From Pseudoalteromonas luteoviolacea (GTDB taxonomy: Bacteria; Pseudomonadota; Gammaproteobacteria; Enterobacterales; Alteromonadaceae): a stretch of 64,000 bases of DNA. This document shows positions 8,633 through 18,700 of this stretch, in pieces (position 1 is the stretch's first letter; the number at the start of each line of letters is the position of its first letter). Position numbers and translations under genes: made by a program. The notes beneath the pieces are model-generated. The model had not been told where the DNA came from. It saw only the letters and a list, made by a program, of their open reading frames with translations, and did not search any database. The DNA is taken from positions 1-64,000 of the forward strand of contig NZ_MAUJ01000007.1 in assembly GCF_001696455.1 (NCBI RefSeq). The letters run 5' to 3'.

Positions 8633-9115
8633 TTACTCCAACCATTTGTACATAATGTAGCTATCTACTAGACCTAGCTTTGGATGCCTGTATGCTTTTG
8701 GAATTGTGCCGATGATATCGTAGCCCAGTTTTTTCCATAGCTTCACGGCAACTTCATTACTCGATACCACTGAGTTGAATTGCATTGCTCGAAAGCCTAA
8801 TTCCAATGCTTGTTGTTGAGAATGTTCGCACAGCTTTCTCGCCAGCCCCTTACCTCGAGCTTGAGGAGATATCATATATCCACAGTTACTTATATGATCA
8901 CTTGGTCCCATCGCGTTCGCTTTGAGATAATAACTGCCGAGTACTTGGCTTTGTTCAACGTACACAAAGCTTTTAAGCGATTGCTCACACCAAAGTTGAT
9001 AGGCGCTCTCTTCATCCATTTGCGGATCAAAAGCATACGTTTCTTGCTGTGCAATTATTTCCTTAAACACCGGCCAAAACGCCACAAAATCTTGCCTTGT
9101 CATTGTTCTGATCAT
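8633..9115 (-). CDS. GNAT family N-acetyltransferase
   Basis: A 160-residue acetyltransferase. The pyrophosphate-binding motif A is clear (ISPQARGKGLARKL) and is followed by the SSNEVAVKLWKKLGY segment characteristic of GNATs that resemble phosphinothricin/aminoglycoside-type acetylases. It is the first gene of the likely operon with the second GNAT and the FosA-like gene. All three small enzymes could modify toxic small molecules, but this is only a contextual suggestion. Confidence 0.9.
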   Translation of the reverse strand: MIRTMTRQDFVAFWPVFKEIIAQQETYAFDPQMDEESAYQLWCEQSLKSFVYVEQSQVLGSYYLKANAMGPSDHISNCGYMISPQARGKGLARKLCEHSQQQALELGFRAMQFNSVVSSNEVAVKLWKKLGYDIIGTIPKAYRHPKLGLVDSYIMYKWLE

Positions 9116-9239
9116 AACAATTTACCCCTTAAAACAAACTTTGTATGGTGATGTAAACATCGCCTTTGCAGACACGATAATGTGCATACAATCAATAAAA
9201 TAGCAAGAGGAGAACGACAAAAGAGGAACGAAAATAAAC

Positions 9240-9265
9240 GCAACCTGCACAATTAAGCAGGTTGC
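9240..9265 (-). terminator. Terminator of the DUF188 gene
   Basis: GCAACCTGC (9240-9248) and GCAGGTTGC (9257-9265) form a perfect 9-bp stem with an 8-base loop, just downstream of the gene ending at 9280. On the minus strand the stem is followed by GTTTATTTTCG, a modest U-rich tail. Confidence 0.7.
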
Positions 9266-9279
9266 TTGAGAAACTGGGA

Positions 9280-9732
9280 TTATTGAGAATTATGTTGCTG
9301 TAACCATCTATCTAAGCAGTTTGCAAATTGCTGCTTTTCACTTTGACTCAGTGGTGGCGGTCCGCCAGTTTGCACACCACTACTTCTCAGTGTGTCCATA
9401 AAGTCACGCATATTTAAGCGCGCTCGTATATTTTCAGACGTGTACATCTCTCCGCGACTACTAAGTGCCAAACCACCTTTCTCTATTACTTCCGCAGCCA
9501 ACGGGATATCACTTGTCACGACTAAATCACCGACATTCATGCGTTGAACAATTTCATTGTCAGCCACATCAAAACCAGCACTGACTTGTAGCTTACAAAT
9601 ATAAGGAGATGCTGGCGTTTTCAAATATTGATTAGCAACGAGGGTTACCGTCACTTTCGTTCTTACCGCAGCACGAAACAAAATCTCTCTGATCACAACA
9701 GGGCACGCATCGGCATCAACCCAAATAGCCAT
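9280..9732 (-). CDS. YaiI/YqxD family protein (DUF188, UPF0178)
   Basis: A 150-residue protein matching the DUF188 family throughout. The signature IWVDADACPVVIREIL is at the N terminus, VVTSDIPLAAEVIEKGG in the middle, and TGGPPPLSQSEKQQF near the C terminus. The fold is related to PIN-like nuclease domains, with the N-terminal Asp cluster as a possible metal site. The biochemical role is not established. A hairpin terminator follows the gene, and it appears to be monocistronic. Confidence 0.92.
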   Translation of the reverse strand: MAIWVDADACPVVIREILFRAAVRTKVTVTLVANQYLKTPASPYICKLQVSAGFDVADNEIVQRMNVGDLVVTSDIPLAAEVIEKGGLALSSRGEMYTSENIRARLNMRDFMDTLRSSGVQTGGPPPLSQSEKQQFANCLDRWLQQHNSQ

Positions 9733-9817
9733 TCCTCTCTCCTCTTAATCACTGGGGTAGTTGACTAAGGGGCATAATACGCATATTTGTCGCATCTGCA
9801 TATAGCAGATAGGCCCA

Positions 9818-11701
9818 TCACAGAGTGAATTTGGACAACAGCGTTTCTTGTTGATGAGACTGTTCAGCTAACTCCTGACTAGCCTGATATTGTTGACTCG
9901 AGAAGCTATCAACTTCAACGCTTATATCATTGATGTTTGCCGTATTCTTATTGATCTCCTCAATGACCACACTTTGCTCCTCAATCGCAGTAGCAATTTG
10001 GATATTGCGATCCATAATGTCTTTTACTGACTCCGATATTTCATTGAGCATTTGCGTCGCATGTTCGGTTTGCTCAACGCATAGCTGAGTCTTATCTCGG
10101 CTCGCACCCATTGCATTTTGTACTTGGTTGGAAGAGACTTGAATTTGTTCAATCATACTCTTTATTTCTGTCGTCGATTCTTGAGTTTTGGTTGCCAATG
10201 ACCTCACTTCATCAGCGACTACCGCAAACCCCCGACCTTGCTCCCCCGCCCTCGCAGCTTCAATGGCTGCATTTAAAGCCAATAGGTTTGTTTGTTCTGC
10301 GATACCATTGATCACCGATAAAATGTTTTCAATGCTATGACTATACTCCGCCAGCTGTGTACTCATTGCATGGGATTCGTTGATTTCTTCAGACAGTGCC
10401 GATATTTCATTTTTCGTTTCTAAGAATACCTGTTGGCCATCTCTTGTCTTGTCGTTGACTGTGGTAATAGAACTCGCAGCATTTTGTGCACTGCCTGCTA
10501 TCTCACTGGAAGTCGTGCTCATCTCATGCATCGCAGTTGCCAAACTCTCGACCAGGCCAACCTGCTCTTGCAGTCTTGAACTTGATTGCGTGGATAGCTC
10601 TCTGGCTGCTTCACTGCTGGAAACTACGACATCCGTGCCTTGCTTAACTTGGGTGACCAATTGGTGCAACGATGCGAGAAAAACATTAAACTGTCTTGCA
10701 ACTTTACCACATTCATCCTCATTTTGGATTGTAAGCCTTTGTGTTAGGTCGCCACTTCCCGATGCAATATTAGTGATTGCGGCCTCGAGTTCTTTGAGTG
10801 GTTTTAATAAGTGAATTGCCAGCGCACGAATACTTAGCGATCCCAATACAATCGCCAAGATTGCAATCATAAATGTGTTAAGAGTCAAACTGTTGAGCGC
10901 TTCATATACCTTACCTTTATCGAGCATTACTGCGAGATACCATGCATTTCCATACTGATCATCTAATGGGTAGTAATACATGATTTTATCATCGCCACCC
11001 ACCTCCACTTCCAAAATGGTTTTCGTTTGAGATAGCGAAAGATTTGGAGAAATGTCTTTGAGTGTTTTGCCATTCAGATCTGTTTGCTGATGAGAAATGA
11101 TTTTGCCTTCTCTATCGACCAAAAAAGCAAAGCCTGTATGGTCAAAGTCAACCGCATTTATGCTGCTCGCGATGGTATCAAGACTCAAGTCCCCGCCTAT
11201 TACGCCCCTAAATGTTCCGTTATAGTTGATCGGAGAGACCACAGAAAGTAACAACTCCCCAGTCGCAGCGTCGATATAAGGGCTTGTGAATACAGTTTTT
11301 CCCTGCTGGCGGGCGAGTGAATACCAAGGACGCTGGCGAAAATCTACCCCGGGCGGGTTTTGTCGGTTGGGATTATTTGACCTCAACCCAGTTTCGTCTT
11401 CTACAGTGCCAAATGCCAATAAAAATGACTCTTTAAAAAACGGGGTGTTTAACGCTGCTTGGAACTTTTCAGTACTAAAATCAGCATCCAGCTGCGTTTT
11501 AACCACATGGACTTGAGAGGCCTTTTTTGACAGCCAATTGTCAATACCGATTGCGAGTAGCTTAGTTGTATCAGCTACATATGCAGCTGTTTTCTGCTTC
11601 ATGGAGTCGTTGATAAACCAATAGGTAGTGCCACTGATCACTAGGATAATAAGAAATACCACCAGCGCAGAAGCGACTGAAAACTTGGTTCTAATCTTCA
11701 T
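9818..11701 (-). CDS. Methyl-accepting chemotaxis protein with dCache sensor
   Basis: A 627-residue inner-membrane chemoreceptor. TM1 is at about 8-30, a periplasmic double-Cache ligand domain at about 35-270 (with the FRQRPWYSLARQQGK and YIDAATGELLLSVVSPI segments typical of dCache_1), and TM2 at about 275-298. A HAMP domain follows at about 300-350, then a long cytoplasmic coiled coil. The CheA/CheW-binding hairpin tip is at residues 468-505 (IEQTNLLALNAAIEAARAGE onward). There is no C-terminal NWETF-type pentapeptide, so adaptation would need help from other receptors. It is divergent from the porin at 11786 across 84 bp. dCache receptors commonly bind amino acids or related small molecules; the ligand here is unknown. 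Confidence 0.95.
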   Translation of the reverse strand: MKIRTKFSVASALVVFLIILVISGTTYWFINDSMKQKTAAYVADTTKLLAIGIDNWLSKKASQVHVVKTQLDADFSTEKFQAALNTPFFKESFLLAFGTVEDETGLRSNNPNRQNPPGVDFRQRPWYSLARQQGKTVFTSPYIDAATGELLLSVVSPINYNGTFRGVIGGDLSLDTIASSINAVDFDHTGFAFLVDREGKIISHQQTDLNGKTLKDISPNLSLSQTKTILEVEVGGDDKIMYYYPLDDQYGNAWYLAVMLDKGKVYEALNSLTLNTFMIAILAIVLGSLSIRALAIHLLKPLKELEAAITNIASGSGDLTQRLTIQNEDECGKVARQFNVFLASLHQLVTQVKQGTDVVVSSSEAARELSTQSSSRLQEQVGLVESLATAMHEMSTTSSEIAGSAQNAASSITTVNDKTRDGQQVFLETKNEISALSEEINESHAMSTQLAEYSHSIENILSVINGIAEQTNLLALNAAIEAARAGEQGRGFAVVADEVRSLATKTQESTTEIKSMIEQIQVSSNQVQNAMGASRDKTQLCVEQTEHATQMLNEISESVKDIMDRNIQIATAIEEQSVVIEEINKNTANINDISVEVDSFSSQQYQASQELAEQSHQQETLLSKFTL

Positions 11702-11785
11702 AGTTATTCGCCAGAAAAAAAATCAGTCAACTCCGCAAAGTGTTGTCTATAATTCGCTTTATCGCAACTAATTGGTTTAAAGACT

Positions 11786-12928
11786 ATGAAATCAGCGACT
11801 CGCTCTCTTCTTGCCGTTTTGCTCTCATCTTCTTTGGCGCAACCCTGTGTAGCTGCCTCAGAAAATAGTCCCGTCACCATGGAAGATATCAAGGCGCTAG
11901 AGGCGCAGCTTGCAGATCTTAAACGACGATTTTTACAACAATCACCACCAAAAGATAAGCCAAAAAGTGAGCGACAACACAAAGCAATTAAACAAGCAGA
12001 AAAACACACTCATACAGTGGATGTGTATGCCACCATGCGACCTACTTTTGGCCGAATTGAGGACAGAGGGGAAAATCAATATGACGTGAGAGATGCCCTA
12101 TCTCATGCCGGCGTGAAAGCGACCCACCAATTTAACGAAGACTGGGCAGCTGAACTACACGGCGAATGGAGTATTGACGTGCAAAATACTGGCGAATTTG
12201 GCCGTTCCCGACGCGCTTACACTGCATTAGTCACGCCTATTGGGCGATTCGGTATTGGTAAACAGCGCCCCGCTCAATATTTATTCATCGCCGAGTACGT
12301 CGATATATTTAATCATGCAAACAGCCCTTTTGCTTATGACCCTGAAAGTATCTTTTTTGTCGATAATCTTATCAGCTACCGCCTAGAAAGCGGCCCACTT
12401 ACCTTTGTCGCCGTCGGCCAATTTGACGGCGCTGAAAACGAGAAGAATAACGACTTATTTAACACAGGGCTCAGTTATGATAAAGATGGTCTACACGCAG
12501 CCGTCACATATCAAATGAACGAAGTCTACGACCAACAGACACACTTAGGTGAAAACTCCATTTGGGCCGCGGCCTTTGCCTATGACTTTACTGACAAGTT
12601 ATATGCTGCTGTTGCCTACCAAGATAAAACCTACGAGAGACATAACCTTGCTGATAGAGACGGCTCCACATTCGATTTATCTTTTGCATATAAGCTTGGC
12701 AAGCATTACAAATTAAAAACAGGCTATTTCGATTTTGACGACGGATATGATGATAACGATCCCAGCAATCAAAGTTTTGATGGCTTTAATATCACCTTGG
12801 AGTGGTTACCTACACCGCCACTGCGTGTACATTTAGAGTACCTAACCAAGTCTTACACCAATGATCAAGATTTCGACTCTTTGTCTGTTGGCTTTAGATA
12901 TGACTTCAGAACTTCGATAAAATATTAG
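11786..12928 (+). CDS. Outer-membrane porin (Porin_4-like)
   Basis: A 380-residue outer-membrane protein. It has a signal peptide (residues 1-23, ending CVAA), a short predicted coiled coil (residues ~30-65), and then alternating amphipathic beta strands typical of a 16-strand porin. The segment GRFGIGKQRPAQYLFI fits a general-porin strand-loop region. The C-terminal residue is aromatic (Tyr), as required for BAM recognition. The coiled-coil region after the signal resembles that of some marine porins that trimerise or touch peptidoglycan. It is divergent from the chemoreceptor and followed by a 9-bp hairpin. Confidence 0.88.
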   Translation: MKSATRSLLAVLLSSSLAQPCVAASENSPVTMEDIKALEAQLADLKRRFLQQSPPKDKPKSERQHKAIKQAEKHTHTVDVYATMRPTFGRIEDRGENQYDVRDALSHAGVKATHQFNEDWAAELHGEWSIDVQNTGEFGRSRRAYTALVTPIGRFGIGKQRPAQYLFIAEYVDIFNHANSPFAYDPESIFFVDNLISYRLESGPLTFVAVGQFDGAENEKNNDLFNTGLSYDKDGLHAAVTYQMNEVYDQQTHLGENSIWAAAFAYDFTDKLYAAVAYQDKTYERHNLADRDGSTFDLSFAYKLGKHYKLKTGYFDFDDGYDDNDPSNQSFDGFNITLEWLPTPPLRVHLEYLTKSYTNDQDFDSLSVGFRYDFRTSIKY

Positions 12929-12934
12929 ACGTGC

Positions 12935-12981
12935 ATGATGCCTTTGATAAGCTTGCAACTGCAGTTTACCCTAGGCATCAT
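12935..12981 (+). terminator. Hairpin downstream of the porin
   Basis: ATGATGCCT (12935-12943) pairs perfectly with AGGCATCAT (12973-12981). The loop contains a nested AACTGCAGTT palindrome. The tail (ATTTCAT) is only weakly U-rich, so it may be a terminator or an mRNA-stabilising structure. Confidence 0.5.
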
Positions 12982-13100
12982 ATTTCATGACTCGTTCACA
13001 ACCTCATGTCATTAAAGCTTTTTTTCATTGTACGACTTGAAATGCAAACTTTTCCCCCTAATAAATAGCTCATACGAGTACCTTAAGTTGTCAAAATATA

Positions 13101-13763
13101 ATGGAATACATTCATCCCCAATCACCAGAACAAGCCCAGCAACTACAACATGTGTTGGCAGAGCAAGTAATTAAAACCGATGCGTTTGAGCCAATAAAGT
13201 ACATTGCTGGTGTGGATGTCGCCTATGATGAAGTAAAAAACAAAGTTGTAGGTGCTGTTGTGGTGTTAGATGCAATCACATTTGAAGTGCTAGAGTCGCA
13301 AACAGCCATAGAACCGATTAGCTTCCCATATGTTCCTGGGTTATTTTCATTTCGTGAAGTCCCTCCATTACTGAGTGCGATAAAAAAGCTCACCATCAAG
13401 CCAGACCTGATCGTATGTGATGGCCAAGGGGTCGCTCATCCAAAAAGGTGTGGCATGGCCTCCCATTTGGGTGTGCTCCTAAATATACCAACCATAGGTT
13501 GTGGAAAAACAAAATTGCTTGGTGAATATGCGCCGCCTGCAGAACAAAAAGGATCCCATAGTGATTTAATTGACAATCAACAGTGCATAGGAAAAGTGTT
13601 GAGAACTCAAAATGGGATTAAGCCCGTGTTTGTTTCGATTGGCCATAAAGTCAGCCTTGCCACAGCGGTGGAATGGATAGATAAACTGACACCCAAGTAT
13701 CGTTTGCCTGAAACAACACGACAAGCAGACCAGTTAGTAAACCGATGTTTGAAAAACATTTAG
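13101..13763 (+). CDS. nfi: Endonuclease V (deoxyinosine 3' endonuclease)
   Basis: A 220-residue enzyme that cleaves DNA at the second phosphodiester bond 3' of deoxyinosine, starting repair of deaminated adenine. Family motifs are intact: AGVDVAY with D39 (metal ligand), the wedge segment PYVPGLFSFRE with the catalytic-site E86, and DGQGVAHPKR with D107. The C-terminal part carries GHKVSLATAVEW, with the His expected near the active site. Length is typical (E. coli 223). It stands alone between the porin and the AraC gene. Confidence 0.96.
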   Translation: MEYIHPQSPEQAQQLQHVLAEQVIKTDAFEPIKYIAGVDVAYDEVKNKVVGAVVVLDAITFEVLESQTAIEPISFPYVPGLFSFREVPPLLSAIKKLTIKPDLIVCDGQGVAHPKRCGMASHLGVLLNIPTIGCGKTKLLGEYAPPAEQKGSHSDLIDNQQCIGKVLRTQNGIKPVFVSIGHKVSLATAVEWIDKLTPKYRLPETTRQADQLVNRCLKNI

Positions 13764-13792
13764 CCGAGACTGCCTACAACGCAATAGACACC

Positions 13793-14590
13793 CTAGTTAT
13801 TTTTTTCATTCTCGCGGTTTCGACGCCAAGCCGCTGGCGTCTGGCCTAGATGTTTTTTAAATTGACGAATGAAGTGTGTGGTATCACTCCATCCCAATTG
13901 CTCGGCTAATTGACTTATTGGGAGGGAAGTGTGGAGTAACTGCGAACATGCTTGAGATAGTCGCTTTTGAGTGATCCATTGACCCACCGTAAACTCTGTT
14001 TCTTTTTTAAAAAGAGCGGCTAAATAAGGAGCACTGACATGCACGGCTTCACTCACTTCTTTCAGGCCAATCGGTTTTAAATAATTGGCTTGCACGAAAG
14101 CCATAGCTTTGATCACTTTCTCATTATACTGAGTGTGATGCAAATCGCTTTGACTAGACCGATTTAATTCGTTGAGTAATAACACAACGACACTACGCTG
14201 TACTTCCAAACTCGCACCTTGAGAACATGCTGCCATTAATTCATAAAACAAGGTTTTAATAAATTCGTGCCTACTTGGTTCGCTATTAAATGCTGGCAAT
14301 GCGCCCTTTTTAACACTGTCAAACGGTGCCATTAAAGTCGTGTGTGTCAGATCTAAACAATCAGGACAAAAACTTAACCACAGTACATGTAAATCTCGTC
14401 CTTTAATTAATGAATGCGGCACACCGGGTGGCACGACACTAAACATGCCCTTTGATACTGTAAAAACCTGTCGATGCGCGATATCCAACGAGCCTGATGT
14501 TAAAAAAGTCAGTACACATTCACTGTGAGAACCATGCTTTTGTTTAGTAAGGGCGCTTATACATTCTTCCCCAGCCGATATAACATGCAT
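13793..14590 (-). CDS. AraC family transcriptional regulator (cupin + HTH)
   Basis: A 265-residue regulator. The N-terminal half is a cupin-like ligand domain (SVVPPGVPHSL). The C-terminal ~100 residues hold two helix-turn-helix motifs ending in the AraC signature (ISQLAEQLGWSDTTHFIRQFKKHLGQTPAAWR). The ATG at 14590 follows GAGG by five bases and is preferred over a GTG six bases upstream. It is divergent from the small membrane protein at 14705 with a 114-bp shared promoter region, so that gene is its most likely target. The ligand is unknown. Confidence 0.93.
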   Translation of the reverse strand: MHVISAGEECISALTKQKHGSHSECVLTFLTSGSLDIAHRQVFTVSKGMFSVVPPGVPHSLIKGRDLHVLWLSFCPDCLDLTHTTLMAPFDSVKKGALPAFNSEPSRHEFIKTLFYELMAACSQGASLEVQRSVVVLLLNELNRSSQSDLHHTQYNEKVIKAMAFVQANYLKPIGLKEVSEAVHVSAPYLAALFKKETEFTVGQWITQKRLSQACSQLLHTSLPISQLAEQLGWSDTTHFIRQFKKHLGQTPAAWRRNRENEKNN

Positions 14591-14704
14591 GCACACCTCA
14601 ATATTAAAATAAGCCGATATTTACTAAAAAACATCAATATTTAGCTTTGAAATACTAGCATAGAATAAACCCACATTAAAAAAAGCTGATTTGAGGATAA
14701 ACTA

Positions 14705-15121
14705 ATGGCCGATACGCCACTGACTATTAACTTTGCCATGGTACTCATGGGGTTGTCACTACACGTCTTAATTTGGGAAAAGTTACCGGACTGGGGCACA
14801 TGGTTTAATACCTTGATATCTCAGATGCCTAAACCTTTGGCATATTTGTATGATGCGTGGCACTGCCCATACTGCTTCGGGTTTTGGGTCGTACTTATGC
14901 TGCACGTGCTCACAGGGCAATTCACTGTGCTCTCACTCGAGGTAATGCCTGATTACTTAGGGGTTGCAGCCGAGCCAATAGCCTGGTTCTTAGATGCCTT
15001 AGTTGGCGCTTTACTCATTTTGTTTGGCAGCTTATTGCTGAAAGCCGTCTCAGGGCCAGCGCTTACCGGCCATCAAAAAGTTATGGCATTTAAGCAAGCT
15101 CAGATGGAAAAAAGTGACTAA
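14705..15121 (+). CDS. Small membrane protein with HCPYCFGFW motif
   Basis: A 138-residue protein with three to four hydrophobic helices and a central WHCPYCFGFW motif at about residue 53. A CPxCxGFW motif in a small polytopic protein recalls DUF1360 membrane proteins, but I cannot confirm the family. The two cysteines could bind metal or be redox active. GAGGA precedes the ATG by about eight bases. The divergent AraC regulator suggests inducible expression in response to a small molecule. Confidence 0.75.
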   Translation: MADTPLTINFAMVLMGLSLHVLIWEKLPDWGTWFNTLISQMPKPLAYLYDAWHCPYCFGFWVVLMLHVLTGQFTVLSLEVMPDYLGVAAEPIAWFLDALVGALLILFGSLLLKAVSGPALTGHQKVMAFKQAQMEKSD

Positions 15122-15142
15122 GGTTAAAACAGGTCACCCTTT

Positions 15143-15170
15143 TTGGGCGATCAATATTTGTCGCCCAACA
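15143..15170 (+). promoter_or_regulatory. Intergenic hairpin before the GNAT gene
   Basis: TTGGGCGA and TCGCCCAA form an 8-bp perfect inverted repeat around a ~10-base loop, between the membrane-protein stop and the ATG at 15183. No U-run follows, so it is not a classical terminator. It may be an operator or mRNA hairpin. Confidence 0.4.
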
Positions 15171-15182
15171 GAGTACTATACA

Positions 15183-15704
15183 ATGAAGCCACTCATTCAA
15201 ACCGCTCGCTTAGATTTTTACAATTGTGAGGCACTCATAACCAATCATGATAATGCCGCTATTGTAACGAGTATGCTAACGCCAAATACCGCAGCCTTTT
15301 TACCCGAAGATTGGCAATCACCACCTGACGCCAATCTGGCTTTAGATTGGCTGACTAACAAGCTCTCTCAGAGCGAGATATATGTGGCTCTGAAAAAAGG
15401 CGCTTTGAACGAATCGTCACGCCAAATTCGTAGCGCTCCGCTTGGACTTTTTATTGTTCATATCGAACAAATCACTGCCCATATTGGCTATTTAATCCAT
15501 GAGCAATATTGGCATCAAGGATATGGCACAGAGTTGTTAATTGGATGCTTGACGTATCTTCGTACTCACTCTTTGGTCAAGACCGTCTACGCAGGAGTTG
15601 ACAAAAATAATTTGGGATCTGTCCGCACATTGAAAAAGTGCAACTTTCAAGCTGTGAGTAATGATGCTGAGCAACAAACTGCTTTCTACATGCTGCACCT
15701 TTAA
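15183..15704 (+). CDS. GNAT acetyltransferase, RimJ/RimL-like
   Basis: A 173-residue acetyltransferase of the Acetyltransf_3 type, usually acting on protein N termini or small amines. It starts QTARLDFYNC in the style of RimJ/RimL proteins and has IGYLIHEQYWHQGYGTELLIG as its acetyl-CoA-binding motif A. GVDKNNLGSVRTLKKCNFQ follows, as expected for the family (N..S..vlek.GF). The frame is open upstream to 15114, overlapping the previous gene. The ATG at 15183 gives the normal family N terminus and avoids the hairpin at 15143. Confidence 0.88.
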   Translation: MKPLIQTARLDFYNCEALITNHDNAAIVTSMLTPNTAAFLPEDWQSPPDANLALDWLTNKLSQSEIYVALKKGALNESSRQIRSAPLGLFIVHIEQITAHIGYLIHEQYWHQGYGTELLIGCLTYLRTHSLVKTVYAGVDKNNLGSVRTLKKCNFQAVSNDAEQQTAFYMLHL

Positions 15705-15737
15705 AACGCATTCAATACTTGTGACAAGTCAGCGCAT

Positions 15738-18700
15738 TTGTTAATTTGCCAGCGTCAAATCGTAGACTTAGGAACAACCTTGCACGCTATTAATCGCCCT
15801 CTTACACTCACGGCACATACCCACGACACCATAGAAAAACTCTATGCTGATTATTTGACACTTGAGCCTGACTATCAGGCACTCGTGCAAGTACTGGCAG
15901 TTATATTCAAGCCCGCCTCTACGATTAAAGTGAAGCAAATCCTAAAAAAACTCACTGAGCAAGGAGTGATAGAAGCAGGCAGGCCCATGTCAGCATTGAG
16001 CTCTGAACTTACGGCGGCATTACAGCAAAGTCATTTAGCACACTGTGATCAACTGAATATACAAATAAACCCGCTGGTTGCTAATCGCGTCACGCAGCAT
16101 GCTCAGAAACTAGGACGGTTGTTGCCTATATTAAAATGTGCAGAAGCGTATATGCCTGTTCTAAATGCGTATGAATGGGAAAGAGATCCTGAAGATGAAA
16201 ACCGTCTTACTCGGGACTTTTTATGGCTAGGACAATTCCCCAAAGCAAAAACACGAATGGGGTTTAACAAAAACCCACAGATAATTGACTTGCAAAATAA
16301 CAACCCGTTGGTGCAATTTGCATTCTTTCCATTTCAATTAGAAACTTTTGTCGAGCTGCCTGATGACATGCAATATCAGGCTTTTGCAACTTTGAGTACA
16401 ATACAAATACAATTTGGCGCTGACCTCAGTGTTGTTACCGAGCTACTCAAGCTTGCTTGCACGCAAAAACCAAAAAACCAAAATCTCAGACTATTGCTAG
16501 CCGAACATTTATTTTTACAAGGCCAGTATGAGGACGCCTCAAACTGTGTAAAGCCAAGCGATGTTTCCAGTTATGCACTCCAGCTCAAAGCGGCTACTTT
16601 ACTGGTAACTGATCAGTTGCTCCCAGCAAATACTCAGTTCAATGCAGCACTTCAAGCGCAACAAAAATACTCAAAAAAGAAAAACCCTTATTTAAGTGGG
16701 TTATTTGGGTGGCTACATATGATTACCCTACTCGCTAACGCAACGGGTCAAAATACCCATTTTGACCAAGTCATGCAGCTTGCCAGTAATCAACTATCCG
16801 ATAAAAAAGGCACAAAAACCAATTATCATATTGGCCATATTTTTGAGTGTCTTGCCGAGTCTCTATCCAATAGCGCGCCTTTTATTTCACAGCTTAAAGA
16901 GCATGAGCAAGATTTACAAAGTCGGCCTTTTGACTACTACAGTTGTCAATTGCTCACTGTGCTTTCTTTGCACTGGTGTAAGCACTCACTGACCGATGAG
17001 CATATAATTATATTGGAGCGATGCAGGGCCTTTTATAAAACATCAAAGATCTACTTTCTAGAGTGCATTGTCTTGCAAGTACTCTCGGATCTGCAATCAC
17101 ACGAGTTTGAACACCACCAGCTGGTGGACTTTTCTCAACTCATCCAACAGCAGTCTGAATGGGACTTAGCGTTAGACAAGTTAATTACTTTAGCACCGAC
17201 ACACCGAGAGAATAACGACGAGAAAACGCAAGCAAACACCCATCAGCTCATCTGGATACTGGAAGAATGTAGAGGTCGTGTCTCTTTTCAAGCGAAAGTA
17301 CAAAAAAGTATGCAGTCAGGCTGGAGTAAAGGAAAAGCAATCTCCCTCGAAGAGCTTAATTCAACTTACACCCAGTTGAATTACTTAACCGATACCGACG
17401 TCGCACTGATAGAAGCAATAGACATTCAAAGACATTGGGATAGTACAGACTATATATTAGAAGGCGTAGAAGCGCTCAAAGCTGCGAAGCATGCATCTAA
17501 TGTCTATCATCCAAACGATATATTAGAACCTCTCGAAATTAGAGAAAGCCCTGCACAACTGGCTATATCTGAGCGCGGCGAGCAACTATACCTGACACTG
17601 CAAGACTTACCCAATGATTTTAGAAATCGCCGGTCTGTGTATACTTTTAAATATGAATCAAAATATCAGTGCGTATTCACACACTTCAACCAAGATCATT
17701 TGAAAGTTGCCCATATAATAAGTGAAAATGGACTACTCATTCCCATGAGTGCCAAGTCTAAATTAATGAAAAGCATTCAAGCGATTGCCCCACTGATGAA
17801 CATTCAATCAGAAGTTATTGATATTGAGATCGGTTTAGAAAGTGTCAAAGCACAGGGGCAACTTGTCATCAACATTAGTCCATATCAACAAGGGTTATCT
17901 TTTCACTGTTTAAGTATGCCATTCGGAGATAAAGGCCCAGCTTTTCATCCTGCCGTCGGCAACGCACACATCAGTGCAAAGATTGATGGCAAGCGTATTG
18001 CTACTCAACGAGACTTGGCAGCTGAACAAGATCTGTTAGACAGGTTAGATGAAAGCTGTCCTGCCTTTTTGGCAATGGCAGATAATCAATTGAGTATCGC
18101 CGAATTGCAAGACGCGCTGAATGCATTAGAGCAGTTGGAGACTGCCATCCAAGCTGATCCGCCTCTAGCTTTTAAGCTACGCTGGCCTAAGGGCCAAAAA
18201 ATTCATTTGACGCAACCTCTACAAGCTCACCATTTACAGCTTGCAATTGCCAAGAAAAACCAATGGTTTGATATCAACGGCGAGCTCAATATAAATGACC
18301 AACAGGTCATAGAACTCAAAGCGTTACTGAAACTTGTTGAGCAAAGTCATGGCCGTTTCATTGAGCTAGACTCGAAACAGGTGGTGGCGCTCTCTCATTC
18401 ACTTCATGAAAAGCTCATCAAACTAAATCAAGGCACCGAACAAGGTCAGTTTCACCCCTTGGCAAGCCCACTTGTGAGTGAGGCTGTAACCGGTATGAGG
18501 ATGAAAACATTGCATGCTTGGGAACAGCAATCGCAGTTAATGCAACAAGCGAACACGTTACCTGTTAGCTTACCGCGCGACTTGCAAGCAACGTTGAGAG
18601 ATTATCAGCAAGCTGGATACGACTGGGCTACTCGCTTGGCGCATTGGGGCGCAGGAGCTTGCCTTGCTGATGATATGGGCCTAGGTAAAACCTTGCAGTC

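Noticed and set aside
11704..12009. Open frame on the minus strand at the start of the porin
   Set aside because: It overlaps the porin signal peptide and coiled coil on the opposite strand, has no ribosome-binding site, and shows no protein-like composition of its own.
15143..15170. Terminator after the HCPYC membrane protein
   Set aside because: The hairpin has no downstream U-run on either strand; kept only as a possible regulatory hairpin.
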